From NCBI GenBank assembly GCA_964247055.1, contig OZ176060.1:1178001-1242000 (forward strand): DNA of 64,000 bases. Direction: 5' to 3'. A program made the position numbers and the translations under genes. This document shows positions 1 through 36,306 of this stretch, one piece after another; within the stretch, counting starts at the first letter, position 1; each line of letters starts with the position of its first letter. The stretch is from Paragordius varius. Lineage: Eukaryota > Nematomorpha. A model generated the notes under the pieces. It was not told the DNA's origin, did no database searches, and saw only the letters and a list, made by a program, of their open reading frames with translations.

Positions 1-522
1 TTTATTATTTATTTTATTATGTTTTTATTCAATTATTATTTTATTTTTTTATTAATTATTTTTATTCTATTTTTTATTTTTATATTTTTTATATATATTT
101 CTAATTTTGTTTTTAAATTTTTTATTTTTTAATTTATTAATATCATTATTTTTATTTTTTTAATTTTTTTATTAAAATTTTTAATTTTATTATTTTTTTT
201 TTAATATTTTCTTTAAATTTTTTTTTGATATTTAATATTTTTTATTTATTTATTTTTAATTTTAATAAAATTATAAATTAATATTTTTTTGATTTTTTAA
301 TTTTTTTATATTTTTATTTTATTTCTATAATTAAATTTTTATTTTTATTTTAATATTTTTCAAAAAGTTGAATTATATTATTTTCTATTTTTTTAATTAA
401 TATTTATTATTTCTTAATTTTTTTATTTTTTTTTAATATTTTATTTTTTTTTTATTTTATTTTTTATTTTTTTAATATTTATAATTTAATTTTTATTTTA
501 TTTTATTTATTTTTATTTTTAG

Positions 523-24198
<23,676 letters not shown>

Positions 24199-24669
24199 AA
24201 CAGCTGATTTTTGACATTTCTTATAATTTTTATATCATTTTTTTATAGTTTTATAAATTTTATATGATATCTATAAGTCGAAATAAATTTATTTTATTAA
24301 ATATATATTTTGTTTTTCCTTATTAATTTTAACTAAAACAGCTGATTTTTTAATTAGTTTTGATAATATTTTTTAGATATATATATATATATATATATAT
24401 TAATATATATCATATAGATTAGCAAATAGTAACGATATCAGCTTATTTAACCAATTTTATGTAAAAAATTCTAAAAAGGATATCTAATATAAAATAAAAT
24501 TTTATAAAATAAATAATATAATAATGTCTAAATATTTTTAAAAAAAATTTAAAATTTAATAAATAAGGTTTTTAGAATTTTTTTTTATTAAACACAAAAG
24601 TACTAACAAAGCAGAAATGCGAGCAACATATGGCAAAAAATGTTTGTTGTAAAATATATATACGGTGGC

Positions 24670-25300
24670 GTATATATCCGAGATCAGCTGATATATTTTT
24701 AAGGATTTTTTGTGTTTTTGCAAACTATAACATATATATTAGTTGTAAATATAAGATATAAAAATTAAAAATGTAAACATTTTTTTATTATAAAATAAAT
24801 ATTCAAAAAGTCGCGTTATAGACATCCGAGATCAGCTGTTTTTTCGAAAAGTTTCAATAAAAAAATTTCACTAGAATGAGAACTTATATGTGGAGGAGAT
24901 TACCTGTTTTGTTGCAAAAACTAAATATTTAATAAAGTTCCGTTATAGATATCCGAGAAGCTGATTTTTTTGAAGATTTTTAATTAAATTTACCTAGAAT
25001 GAGAGCTTATATATGTAGGAGATCACCTGTTTTGTTGCAAAAACTGAATATTCAAAAAGTCGCGTTACAGATATCCGAGATCAGCTGTTTTTTTTTAAGA
25101 TTTTTAATAAAATTTACATAGAATTAGAGCTTATATATGTACGAGATCACCTGTTTTGTTGCAAAAACTAAATATTCAAAAAGTCGCCTTATATATATCC
25201 GAGATCTCCTGATTTTTCTGAAGATTTTCAATAAAATTTACCTAGAAAGAGAGCTTATAAATGTAGAGGATCAGCTGTTTTGTTGCAAAAATATAAGTAA
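24670..25300. repeat. Five-unit ~125-bp tandem repeat
   Basis: Units are marked by ATATCCGAGATCAGCTG near 24674, 24823, 24947, 25070 and 25196, and by CCTGTTTTGTTGCAAAAACT. The core word varies between units: CAGCTG, CACCTG and CTCCTG. No coding potential. Confidence 0.88.
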
Positions 25301-25489
25301 ATAATAATGATAAAACTACAATCACAAGATTTATTTTCTTTACACATTTTTCGTATTTAAACAACGTTTGTTTAAGGTAGACATTGTTGACAAAAATGGT
25401 AAGGGTCATACAGTAAAAAATTAAGGGAGATTGGTTGTGTTTTTAAAAAAAATATTTGTCTTAGATTTTTAGGTTTTATCCATCATTAT

Positions 25490-28400
25490 TTTTTAATTTT
25501 TACTATTTATAGGTTTGAATAAGAGATGAATTAAATATGTTTGTCTTTATGATTTTACGTTTTTTCCGTCCGTATAATTTCAATAATTTTTATTGTATAT
25601 AGGTTTAGAATCAGATATAATTATATCACTGGATCAGCTGATTAATTATTTATATTTTAAATAAAATCTGAGCTATAAAAAGTATATTATTGTCTTTTAG
25701 AAAACTAAATATGTGTGTCTTTATATTTTTTACGTTTTGTTAGTCCGTAGTATAATTACAAAATTTTTACTGTATATAGGTTTAGAATCAGATATAATTA
25801 TATCACTGGATCAGCTGATCAATCAGTTATATTTTAAATAAATTCTGAGCTTTAAAAAGTATATTATTGTCTTTTAGAAAACTAAATATGTGTGTCTTTA
25901 TATTTTTTTACGTTTTGTTAGTCCTACCGTATAATTTCAACAATTTTTACTGTATATAGGTTTAGAATCAGATATAATTATATTTCTAGATCAGCTGATT
26001 AATCAGTTATATTTGAAATAAATTCTGAGCTTTAAAAAGTATATTATTGTCTTTTAGAAAACTAAATATGTGTGTCTTTATATTTTTTTACGTTTTGTTA
26101 GTCCTACCGTATAATTTCAACAATTTTTACTGTATATAGGTTTAGAATCAGATATAATTATATTTCCAGATCAGCTGATTAATCAGTTATATTTTAAATA
26201 AATTCTGAGCTTTAAAAAGTATATTATTCTCTTTTAGAAAACTAAATATGTGTGTCTTTATATTTTTTTTACGTTTTGTTAGTCCTACCGTATAATTTCA
26301 ACAATTTTTACTGTATATAGGTTTAGAATCAGAGATGATTTTCCCAAGATCAACTGATCAATGAGTTATATTTTAAATAAATTCTGAGCTTTAAAAAGTA
26401 TATTATTGTCTTTTAGAAAACTAAATATGTGTTTCTTTATTTTTTTACGTTTTGTTAGTCCTACCGTATAATTTCAACAATTTTTACTGTATATAGGTCA
26501 GATATAATTATATTTCTAGATCAGCTGATCAATCAGTTATATTTTAAATAAATTCTGAGCTTTAAAAAGTATATTATTGTCTTTTAGAAAACTAAATATG
26601 TGTGTCTTTATATTTTTTTAGTTTTGTTAGTCCTACCGTATAATTTCAACAATTTTTACTGTATATAGGTTTAGAATCAGATATAATTATATCTCTAGAT
26701 CAGCTGATCAATCAGTTATAATTTAAATAAATTCTGAGCTTTAAAAAGTATATAATTGTCTTTTAGAATACTAAATATGTGTGTCTTTATATTTTTACGT
26801 TTTGTTAGTCCTACCGTATAATTTCAACAATTTTTACTGTATATAGGTTTAGAATAAGAGATAATTATATTTCCAGATCAGCTGATCAATCATTTGTATT
26901 TTAAATAAATTCTGAGCTTTAAAAAGTATATTTATTGTCATTTAGAAAACTAAATATGTGTGTCTTTATATTTTTTTACGTTTTGTTAGTCCTACCGTAT
27001 AATTTCAACAATTTTTACTGTATATAGGTTTAGAATAAGAGATAATTATATTTCCAGATCAGCTGATCAATCATTTGTATTTTAAATAAATTCTGAGCTT
27101 TAAAAAGTATATTTATTGTCATTTAGAAAACTAAATATGTGTGTCTTTATATTTTTTTACGTTTTGTTAGTCCTACCGTATAATTTCAACAATTTTTACT
27201 GTATATAGGTTTTCCAGATTAGCTGATCAATCAGTTATATTTTAAATAAATTCTGAGCTTTAAAAAGTATATTATTGTCTTTTAGAAAACTAAATATGTG
27301 TGTCTTTATATTTTGACGTTTTGTTAGTCCTACCGTATAATTTCAACAATTTTTACTGTATATAGGTTTAGAATCATATATAATTATATTTCCAGACAGT
27401 GATCAATCAGTTATATTTTAAATAAAAACTGAGCTTTAAAAAGTATATTATTGTCTTTTAGAACACTAAATATGGTGTCTTTATATATTTTTACATTTAA
27501 CCCATCCGTATAAATTTAATTTTTACTGTATATAGGTTTAGAATCAGATATAATTATATTTCCAGATCAGCTGATCAATCAGTTATATTTTAAATAAATT
27601 CTGAGCAATAATAAGTATATTATTGTCTTTTAGAAAACCAAATATGGTTGTCTTTATATTATTACATTTTATCCGTCCGTATACAATATCAACATTTTTT
27701 ACTGATTTTATGTTTAAAATCATCTGTTCTGTTCCAGATGAGCTGATCAATCAGTTATATAAAAAAAGGTTATTATATATCAATCTTTTAAAAAGTATGG
27801 GGTTGGTTGTCTATTAGAAAACCAAATATGTATTCGTCTTTTTTTTACGTTTTGTCCTTCCGTAAATTTCAACAATTTTTTACTGTATATAGATTTGGAA
27901 TAAGAAATAATTTTTTCCAGATCAGCTGATTAATCCTTTGTATTTATTAAAAACTCAATTTTAAAAAGTATGGTTGTCTTCTAAAAAGAAATATTTGTCA
28001 TTATATTTTACATTTTGTCCTCCGGTTTTATAATTTCAACACTTTTTACTGTATATAAGTTTAGTATCATCTGGTTTTCCTCAGATCAGCTGATCATTTG
28101 TATTTTAACAAAAATTAACATTTTAAAAATATAGTTGTTTTTCGGAAAAAATATGGTTGTCTTTTAGGACAAAAAGGTTTTTTTATTGTATAATAGCTAA
28201 TTTCCAAGATCAGCTGATCAATTCTAACAAAAATTAACATTTAACTAAATATGGCTTTCTTTATATTTTTACATTTTGTCCGTCCGTCCTCGTATTATAA
28301 TTTCAGTTCAGTTACTGTAGTAAGTTGATTTTCCCTATATCAGCTGTTTTTCACAGATCAGCTGATTAATTTGATTTTAACGATAATTAACATTTTAAAA

Positions 28401-28840
28401 ATAAGCACGTGTCTTTATATTTTTACATTTTGTCCATCCGTCCGTAGTATAATTTCAATTCAGTTACTGTATATCGGCTAATTGTTCTAAAATCATATGC
28501 TTTTCCCAGAGCAGCTGATTAATCAGTTATATAAATATCAAGTCTTTTAAAAAGTATAATTGTCTTTTAGAAAACCAAATATGGGTTGTGTTTACATTTG
28601 ATCAATCAGTTTTATCTAAAAAATCAAAAGTATAAATGACGTTTTATTGTAAAATTTTACCCGTCCGTATAATTTTAATTTATACTGTGTTCACCCTATT
28701 TTTCCCAGATCAGCTGATTTTTCCTAACAATCGTTTGTATTTTAACAAAAATTAACATTTAAAAACCAAATATTTGTCTTTATATTTTTACATTTTGTCC
28801 TCAGTCCGAAGTAGTATAATTTAAGTTCAATTATTGTAAG
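25490..28840. repeat. ~180-bp tandem satellite array, related to a MITE terminus
   Basis: Units of about 180 bp recur with landmarks TTTTTACTGTATATAGG, CCAGATCAGCTGATCAATCA, AAATTCTGAGCTTTAAAAAG, TTGTCTTTTAGAAAACTAAA and TTTTACGTTTTGTTAGTCC. Units at 25.7-27.4 kb are nearly identical and degrade to the right (27.6-28.8 kb). The part from AAAAAGTAT to TTTTTACTGT matches the right terminal inverted repeat of the MITEs at 30559, 31940, 35621 and 37146. Small open frames here, for example 27623-27817, are incidental. Confidence 0.93.
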
Positions 28841-28971
28841 ACATCATCTCGGGCTCTCTCAGGCACATAAATAGGTATTTTTGAAAAGTGAAGTAGATCT
28901 GTTAAAAAATACACCATCTAATTATAAACTTTATCATGACTAATATGCCATGTCATAAATCAATCAAAATA

Positions 28972-29043
28972 CCATTTACAATTCAAATTTACCCTTGAAC
29001 AATTCAGATTTAATATATATATTATGTTTCAAATAATTGAGAA

Positions 29044-29074
<31 letters not shown>

Positions 29075-29559
29075 GTTTCAAATAATTGAGAAATATCTAT
29101 ATACCATTTACAATTCAAATTCACCCTTTAACAATTCAATTCACCCTAAAAATAAATTATATATTTTCGAGCTAATATAACTCTCATTTTTAATATGAAA
29201 TATATGTTTATGTTATAGTTTATTATTACCTTTCAGTATTATTTTAATTTATAACAAAATTTCCTAATTTTAATAAAAATATGAAAATATTGGTAATTAT
29301 TAATCATAAAACATATATTTTAGCATTTACAATTCAAATTCACCCTAAAAATAAATTATATATTTTCGAACTATAATATAACTCATCATTTTAATTAATT
29401 ATTTATAGCAAAGTTTATTATTTTTTCAGTATTATTTAAATTTAAAACAATTTCCTAATTTTTTGAAATATATCCAAATATTGGTAATTATCAACCATAA
29501 ATAGATTTTATATGAGGGTGAATTTGAATTGTTCAAGGGTGAATTTGAACTGTAAATGG
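28972..29559. mobile_element. Foldback-type MITE, modular inverted termini (copy A)
   Basis: The left end CCATTTACAATTCAAATT is followed by CACCCTTGAACAATTCA-type modules. The right end is the inverse (GGGTGAATTTGAACTG, then TAAATGG). Both ends are flanked by TA. The termini are built from repeated ~20-bp modules as in foldback elements. A second left end lies inside at 29104. Confidence 0.78.
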
Positions 29560-29868
29560 TATATATATTGCAAATTTAATATATATATAATATTTTGTTT
29601 GTATATTATAACTCATCATTTTAATTAAATATATATGGCAAAGTTTATTATTTTTTTAGTATTATTTTGATTAAATACAAAGTTTCTTTAAATATTGGTA
29701 ATTATTAATCTTAAAAAACATATATTTTATTTTAGGGTAAATTTGAACTGTTCAAGGGTGAGAATTTGAATTGTTGGAAGGTGAATTTGAATTGTTCGAG
29801 GGTGAGAACTTGAATTGTACGAGGTTGAATTTGAACTGTTTAAGGGTGAACTTGAACTGTAAATGGTG
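29326..29868. mobile_element. Foldback-type MITE, overlapping or nested copy (copy B)
   Basis: The left end CATTTACAATTCAAATTCAC is at 29326. The right arm at 29735-29868 has about six modules of the TTGAATTGTTCRAGGGTGA type ending TGTAAATGG. Boundaries are uncertain because copies A and B interlock. Confidence 0.55.
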
Positions 29869-29959
29869 TCTAGTATCTCTGCATAAAACTTTTTTTACCG
29901 CTGTATATTTGATGTGTCTATGAAAATAATTGACGTGATTAGTGAAGACAAGTCTGATA

Positions 29960-30260
29960 GTCGGTAAATGTACCGATTAACTTCCAGATGTATTCGACCT
30001 CTCCTAATTATTATACTTTTTTTTATATAAATTGTTAAACGTCTAAATTGAAAAAAAAATCAATTTTTTATCTATGTTAGAGTCAGACCCTAGTCAGCAC
30101 AACCCTAGTACAAAAAAATTAATTTAGATATATAAAATGCAAAAGCGAGCGCCTAGCTTAAGGTTTTTTAATGCAATTATAACATGATTGGGAAATAAAG
30201 TTATTAAATATTAAATATTAGTTTAATTCAATGTGTTTTGGAGTGGTATTCTATAACATA
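29960..30260. repeat. Dispersed ~300-bp block, first of three copies
   Basis: The block begins GATAGTCGGTAAATGTACCG, passes through CCACCTCTCCTAAT-like and GTCAGCACAACCCTAGTAC words, and continues to AAATGCAAAAGCGAGCGCC. It recurs at 32216-32500 and 37440-37770. It is the remnant of a third, leftmost copy of the ~5.2-kb tandem unit described below. Confidence 0.75.
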
Positions 30261-30558
30261 GAATAAAGCTTGTAAAATATCTAAGCGTAATGTTTTAAAA
30301 TCAAACAAACTTTAATTAACACTTGGATACAACATATTCATTTCTATATCCTTTGATTCAAATTGGGGTAGTTAGATACCCCAGCCAGGAAAAAACATGG
30401 AATAATAAATTGCGACCTGTTAGTCTTTTAAAAATAAATTCTGCAATCATAAATGATTATAAATAGTTTTAAAAAAAAATATTTTTTTGATAAAAAATAT
30501 TTTTTTGATAAAATATATATTTGAACAAGTATACGATTACCTATACCCTGATCATTTA

Positions 30559-30845
30559 CAGTAAATTTTGATAGTATATACGGACAAAACGTAAAAAAAT
30601 AAGGACAAATATTTTTTTCTAAAAAAACATCCTTTATCAATCTTGATTTTTTTAAATTATCTTTTGTTTTATGTAAAATATGAAAACGATATGTAAATCG
30701 GTAAAACAATCAATTATATATTTTACAATTTTATTTATATAATTTATATGAGAAAAATTATGGTTTAAAAAAGTATGGTTGTTTTTTGAAAAAAATATTT
30801 GTTTCTATTTTTTTTTACGTTTTATCCGTGTAATTTCAACCACTG
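30559..30845. mobile_element. MITE with ~80-100-bp inverted termini, TA target (copy 1)
   Basis: The left end CAGTAAATTTTGATAGTATA leads to CGGACAAAACGTAAAAA. The right end is its inverse and ends CAACCACTG. Both ends have a TA flank. A CAGT terminus with TA duplication fits Tc1/mariner-type elements. It has no transposase. The minus-strand open frame of 93 codons at 30428-30709 overlaps it and is incidental. Confidence 0.82.
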
Positions 30846-30954
30846 TAAAACTTTTAAATTACAATTTATGATCCTACATAGAATCATACATAAGGCATTA
30901 TTGCAAGTTTTAATTCATATCTATAGACTTGGCATTTATTTTGTTATATATATA

Positions 30955-31367
30955 CCATTTACAATTATTCACCCTAGAACAATTAAAATTCACCCCCCTT
31001 AAACAATTCAAATTCATTCCCTTAAACAATTCTAATTCACCCTACAAATTGAATTCACCCTTGAACAAATTAAATTCACCCTAGAACACTTCAACTTTAC
31101 CCTTGAACAATTAAAATTCACCCCCCTTAAGCAATTCAAATTCATTCCCTTAAACAATTCTAATTCACCCTTGAACAATTCGAATTCAACTAAAAATAAA
31201 TTGTTTCGGGCTAATATAACTCATTATTAAATATATTTTTATGGTATAATTTAATGTAGTTTCATTTTTTAATATAAAATAAATGTAATTTTTAATCTTA
31301 AAAAACACATAATTTATTTTAGCGTGTATTTTAATAGTTTAAGGGTGAATTTGAACTGTAAATAATA
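30955..31367. mobile_element. Foldback-type MITE (copy C)
   Basis: It starts CCATTTACAATTATTCACCC with at least eight ~20-bp modules (GAACAATTCAAATTCACCCT and variants) at 30955-31190. The single right arm TTTAAGGGTGAATTTGAACT is near 31340. It is strongly asymmetric, with an expanded left arm. Confidence 0.7.
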
Positions 31368-31565
31368 GAAAACAAAACTTAAATTATGAAAGAAAAAAAG
31401 TTGCCAATTATATCAATTTTTTGAAACATCATTGACCCTTAAATTTAATAATACAATACAATACAAATATTTACAAATTTAAACAAATCAATTGAATATT
31501 GTTTCATCTGTATCACTTCTATAGTTATTCCAACATATAATTGTTAAAACGATCATTATGTAAGC

Positions 31566-31860
31566 CAGTGGTCCTTATGGGGCATAGAAAAATCTAAGGA
31601 AGGGGGGTAAAAAATTTAGAGAATTTAATTAAAAACTAAAGCAAAAAAACAAATTGAAGAATTTTAGATGCAACATATATCAAGATTCGTCACTGATATA
31701 GGAAATTTATTTTTCAAAATCGCAAATACAAAGATCTCATTGATTGATTGAAAGATTTTTATAATAATATGATAATATATTTCACATTTACTTGGATTTT
31801 TTTGAAAGATGGGTTTCGCAAGAATTCATTTAAGGTAGGGCGTGAACAAAAAAAGGTTAA
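31566..31860. mobile_element. hAT-like short non-autonomous element (copy 1, right end lost)
   Basis: It begins CAGTGGTCCTTATGGGGC and shares its body with the element at 36768. Its right end is truncated near AAAAAAAGGTTAAG. The overlapping small open frames at 31748-32001 on both strands are incidental. Confidence 0.6.
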
Positions 31861-31939
31861 GTTTTTGCGGAAATTATGTAGATTTCTCTCTATAAAAAAC
31901 TTTTTTTCCGCTGTAATACATGAAGCATGTCTAAAAATA

Positions 31940-32186
31940 CAGTAATAACTGAAATAATACAGAAAAAAAATATAAAGACAAATATTTTTTCTAAAAGGCA
32001 AGCCTATACTTTTAAATTTTAATTATTCTCATATAAATTATATAAATACAAATTTTAAATATATAATTGATTGTGTAACCACCACTTTTTAAAAATGTAG
32101 TTTGAAAAAGTATGGTGGTCTTTTTTGAAAAAAAAAACATTTGTTTATATTTTTAGGTTTTGTCTGTATAATTTCCATTTTTACTG
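31940..32186. mobile_element. MITE with long inverted termini (copy 2)
   Basis: CAGTAATAACTGAAATAATA leads to AAAGACAAATATTTTTTC, with the inverse at the right ending TTTTTACTG. Same family as 30559. TA is at the left flank; the right flank is TT, one change from TA. Confidence 0.78.
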
Positions 32187-34031
32187 TTATTCTTCGGATC
32201 AAAGAAAATAGGTTTTGATAGTCGGTAAATGTACCGATATACTTCCAGTTTTATTCCACCTCTCCTAATAATTGTTTTTCATATAAATTGTTAGGCGTCT
32301 AAATTGAAAAAAAATCAATTTTTATCATTGTTAGCTTCAGTTGTTAGGTCTGACCAAGGTCTTTAACCTGGTCAGCACAACCCTAGTACAAAAAAAGTAA
32401 ATAATTACATACAAGAGGGACTGATTTAAGATTTCTCCAATTATTATCACAAAATTGAGAAATAATTTTATATTTCCAATATTTCATGTGTTTTAGAGCG
32501 GCTCTAAAAGTTAGACTCTCTAAAAGCTAAAAGCCAGTAAAATAACTAAGCGTTTTGATATAATACAGCGTACAATGTTTGATAATCAAATTTTAAATAC
32601 AACAGCGTAACCAGTATTTAAATACAACAGCGAAACCAGTAGTTACTTAAAACCATACGCTTTGGGATATAATTTTACCCCTAAAAGTATTAATTAGAAA
32701 AAAGAGTAGAAACGTGATCAAGTATTAAATTTGATGCAATTATAACATAATTGGGAAAAGATTTTCTCAAATATTAGTAAGATTATATCGTGTTTTGGGA
32801 GTCTCCTAATTTTAGATTTAGAAGTCCTAAAACTGTAAAAAATATAAACTTTTTTTATCTATTACAGAAACGCAAAGGTTGTCAATTAATTTATAAATAT
32901 AAGTACAACTTAAAAACTGGGATAATTTTAAGATTATTTTTGTTGAAAAATGACATTTTTATAATAATTTTTGAATTTTGTTCATATTTTTGAGTATTTT
33001 TTGAACTTTTTGAAATTCTCGTTGCATTTTATTTTGTATACAATGACATTTTGTCAATATTTTTATTTAACTTATACTTCATTATCTGTTCATTTGAATC
33101 ATGTTACAGAATTCAATTTTGCAATAAACTAACTTTTTGAAAATTGTTTTAGGTAAAATTTAATTATTATCTTCTAAAACTTTCAAAGAAAGTTAAATTT
33201 TTAATTTCCGATACCACCACAAAAGATAAATTCGAATGAAGTGTTAATTATACAAGGCTAAGTTGTAGGTGTAAAAAATATTTGTATGATCTCATCGTGC
33301 TCAAAATTTAATTTAAAGAAGTGATAATTAAAACAATATAAAAATTAGTAGTTTAATTAAAAATTGAACTCTGTGTAATAATAACACCCCAATATGTAAC
33401 TATTTTTTAAAGTTTTCGGAGTGTTAATCGTTAATTAAAAATTCTTTAAGAAAGTCTCCTACAAATCAAAATATTATAAAATTTTAAAACAACCAACAAC
33501 AATTTTAAGCTATAACAATCAAGTATAAGCTCAGGATCTAGGTCCACCAATAATCATAAAAAAAGAATTGTTAAAAAGTGTTAATTAAAACATCTTAAAT
33601 TAATAATTTTATACAACTATACACATAAAAATGCATCAAAATGTCATCGTAAACATAATAAACAAATGAATTTTAACATTTCATTACCATTATACTCTTT
33701 TTTGGTGAATTTTTATAACTCATAATTTGATTTTGTAATCAAACTAATTTTTTGAAAGGTACTTTTAATCTTATTAATTTTCTTTTATTTTAGTTAATCC
33801 ATTGAAAAAGATACTCTCATGTATCGAAAATTTTGGATATAGTTTGAATTCAATAAATTTTACGAGAATACAAATTATTATTTTAAAATATAAAAACTTG
33901 AATCTTTGATAAGATGTTTAAATTTTAAATCATTTTAGGATACAAAATTGCACTAAAAGTTAAAATATATTAAATAATTGTTGGAAAAAAAACTTTTTAA
34001 ATATCTATATATAATTATAAATAGATCATAC

Positions 34032-34090
34032 CTCACTCTTTAGTGTTTGTAGTCGATAACTGCCTTGAGTTGTAACCTTTTATTCAAATG
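34032..34090 (+). promoter_or_regulatory. RpL5: RpL5 exon 1, upstream copy (5'UTR and ATG)
   Basis: CTCACTCTTTAGTGTTTGTA begins a ~55-base leader ending TTCAAATG|gtaatt. The pyrimidine-rich CACTCTTT fits a TOP-like start as used by ribosomal protein genes. RpL5 in animals commonly has only the ATG in exon 1, and exon 2 here starts GFVKV. If used, its intron would be 5310 nt (34091-39400). Choosing between this copy and the one at 39313 needs RNA data. Confidence 0.65.
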
Positions 34091-34099
34091 GTAATTTTG

Positions 34100-35504
34100 C
34101 TAGAGTTTTTCTGTAATATCAAAATCAATTACGTATTTTATCATTGTAGTTAACACTTATTAAGGCGAATTGGTATATAATAGGTAGGAGACCGAACTGT
34201 TAAACTGCATGCTTGAGTTCGAACTTAAAACTACGCATTTTTTTATCATTACTATCAATTAGCCCTCGTCAAGCAAGCGAGTTTTAAAGCCTTCACAAGT
34301 CCTGAATACAATTTAAGTATACTAACTCTTTAAGAAAATCGAAAAAACGAGATTCTAAACTGTATATTTTTTTAAAAATGTTGTCAACGAGAACGAATAT
34401 TTTATCTTAAAATAATAATTTGAATTCTCGTAAAATTTATTAAAATTAAACTATATCCACCAAAATTTTTATTTAAAACATATGACCTTTTCACTTTTTT
34501 CATTTGTTTTAGTTAACCTTTTGTGGTAATTTAAGATACCAGAGCGCAATTTAGTTAATAAAAAGTAAGCTTTTGAAAGGTATTTTAGTTAAAATTTAAT
34601 TATCAAACGTAATTTTCCTGTATAAAAAAATAAAAAGCTTATATTTTTTATAGTTTTGTTAGTTCTAGAGTATAAAATTGGGGCAGCTCCAAAACACGAT
34701 TGAACGAACAGCTGATATTAAAATGAAAATATATTAAGGTTTAGCTGATAAAATGTAGTTTAATGCTTTTAAAAGTTAATTTTTTTCATTTTCACATAAT
34801 ATACATTCATTTGCTGTTGAATGGCGGCATTAAAGTTTTTGATAAGGGTTTTATTTACAAAATTATTTTTTAATAATGTGCATAAAAGACTTAAGAAAGC
34901 ATATTTTTAAATTCGGTTTAATACCTTAAATACTTCATAAGATATTCGAATTTTACTCTTGGATATAGGACTACCTAAGCAGTGTTAAATATAGTCAGAA
35001 TTTTAATGTATAATATTTAGAAAAAAACGTTAAAAATAAAAATTTTCTTTAGAGAACAAGGGGAATGAAGAATAAAAATACATTAATAGACAAAACTTAA
35101 AAATATAAAAATAAAATTTTTTCAAAAGTCAATAAACCCATACTTTTTGGGAAACCTTAATTTTTGCTATAAAATATAGTTAATTAAAATTTTAAAGTAC
35201 ATATTTGATTGTGCTACCAAATTACATTTTTATTTTATAGTTTGTAGTTAAAAAAATCAGTTAATTATATTTAAAAAAATCAAGATATTAAAGGGTTGAT
35301 TAAAAAAAATATTTATCTTTATATTTAAAAATATTTGTCTTTATGTTTATATAGTTTCAATTACTGTAAAAGGGTAAATTTCAAAACAAATACTTAATTA
35401 AGTCGATAAACTATTTAAAAATAAATCTTATTCATTTCCCCCCCCCCCTTTTTTTAAAAAAATATTTGGGAAACTTAGGTTGAACTTATTTTAGTTCAAG
35501 CGTT
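34100..35504. other. Spacer between duplication units, no gene seen
   Basis: Unique-looking A/T-rich sequence. A degenerate relative of the long-TIR MITE family ends near 35366 (TTTCAATTACTG), and an 11-base C run lies at 35438-35448. A single CAGCTGAT is near 34710. No coding or RNA gene is recognised. Confidence 0.6.
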
Positions 35505-35620
35505 AATCTTTTAAAAATAAATTCTGCAATCATAAATATTTATAGATAGTTTTAAAAAATATTTTTTTGATATAAAATATATTTGAACAAGTATACGATT
35601 ACCTATACCCTGATCATTTA

Positions 35621-35910
35621 CAGTAAATTTTGATAGTATATACGGACAAAACGTAAAAAAATAAGGACAAATATTTTTTTCTAAAAAAACATCCTTTATC
35701 AATCTTGATTTTTTAAATAATCTATTGTTTTAAACTGTAAAATATGAAAACTATATGTAGATCGGTAAAACAATTAATTTTATATTTTACAATTTTAGTT
35801 ATAAATTTTGGATGAAAAAAATTATGGTTTTTAAAAAAGTATGGTTGTCTTTGGAAAAAATATTTGTCTCTATATTTTTACCTTTTGTCCGTGTAATATC
35901 AATTTTACTG
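35621..35910. mobile_element. MITE with long inverted termini (copy 3)
   Basis: This is the unit-B counterpart of 30559-30845, with a TA flank on both sides (TTTA|CAGT and ACTG|TAAA). It is 290 bp, and its inverted arms carry CGGACAAAACGTAAAAA and its inverse. Confidence 0.82.
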
Positions 35911-36028
35911 TAAAACCTATTAAATTACAATTTATGATCCCACATAGAATCATACATAAGGCATTATAGCAAGTTGAAAATCATAGCCATAAGATAGCAC
36001 TTGGTATTACAAATTTGTTTTATATATA

Positions 36029-36306
36029 CCATTTACAATTCAATTTCACCCTTGAACAATTCAAATTCACCCTAAAAATATATTATGTGTTTTCGGGCTA
36101 ATATAACCTCATTATTAAAAAGAAATATATTTTTATGGCATAGAATATTATTTTTTCAGTATCATATTAATTTTAACGTAATTTCACTTTTTTTTAAAAA
36201 AAAATAGAGGCAGTTTTTAATCTTAAAAAACACAATTTATTTTAGGGTTAATTTGAATTGTTCGAGGATTTTCGATTGTTCAAGGGTGAGTTTGAATCGT
36301 AAATGG
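36029..36306. mobile_element. Foldback-type MITE (copy D, simplest form)
   Basis: It is 278 bp with CCATTTACAATTCAATTTCA at the left and the inverse ending CGTAAATGG at the right, flanked by TA on both sides. It has only two or three modules per arm. A lone right end (TTTAAGGGTGAATTTGAACT...AAATGG) also lies near 36527-36556. Confidence 0.8.

Larger units (their letters stand above)
30420..34100 (+). repeat. Tandem duplication unit A (RpL5 upstream region plus exon 1)
   Basis: Landmarks recur in the same order in unit B (35505-39385), offset by 5.1-5.3 kb: TTCTGCAATCATAAAT (30438/35522), the MITE pair, the foldback element, the hAT-like element, CGGCTCTAAAAGTTAGACTC (near 32500 and 37782), and CCTCACTCTTTAGTG at exon 1. 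No protein-coding sequence is seen. The part from 32.5 to 34.0 kb holds nothing recognisable besides the exon-1 copy. Confidence 0.88.

Noticed and set aside
1-522. Possible upstream collagen exon
   Set aside because: Only A/T sequence is seen before the acceptor at 521, with no Gly-X-Y run in any frame.
27623-27817. 64-codon plus-strand open frame in the satellite
   Set aside because: It lies in decayed 180-bp satellite units. There is no conserved protein and the other units do not keep the frame.
25490-28840. CRISPR-like appearance (regular repeats)
   Set aside because: Units of ~180 bp are repeated throughout, with no unique spacers, and the DNA is clearly animal.
30428-30709. 93-codon minus-strand open frame, with a shorter relative at 35511-35702
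   Set aside because: It is repeated only because the MITE-bearing segment is duplicated. The frame crosses MITE arms and has low-complexity composition.
33000-34030. Possible gene between the duplication units
   Set aside because: Composition is slightly less A/T, but no open frame of meaningful length, splice pattern or family motif was found. Duplication with 38200-39300 accounts for the shared words.
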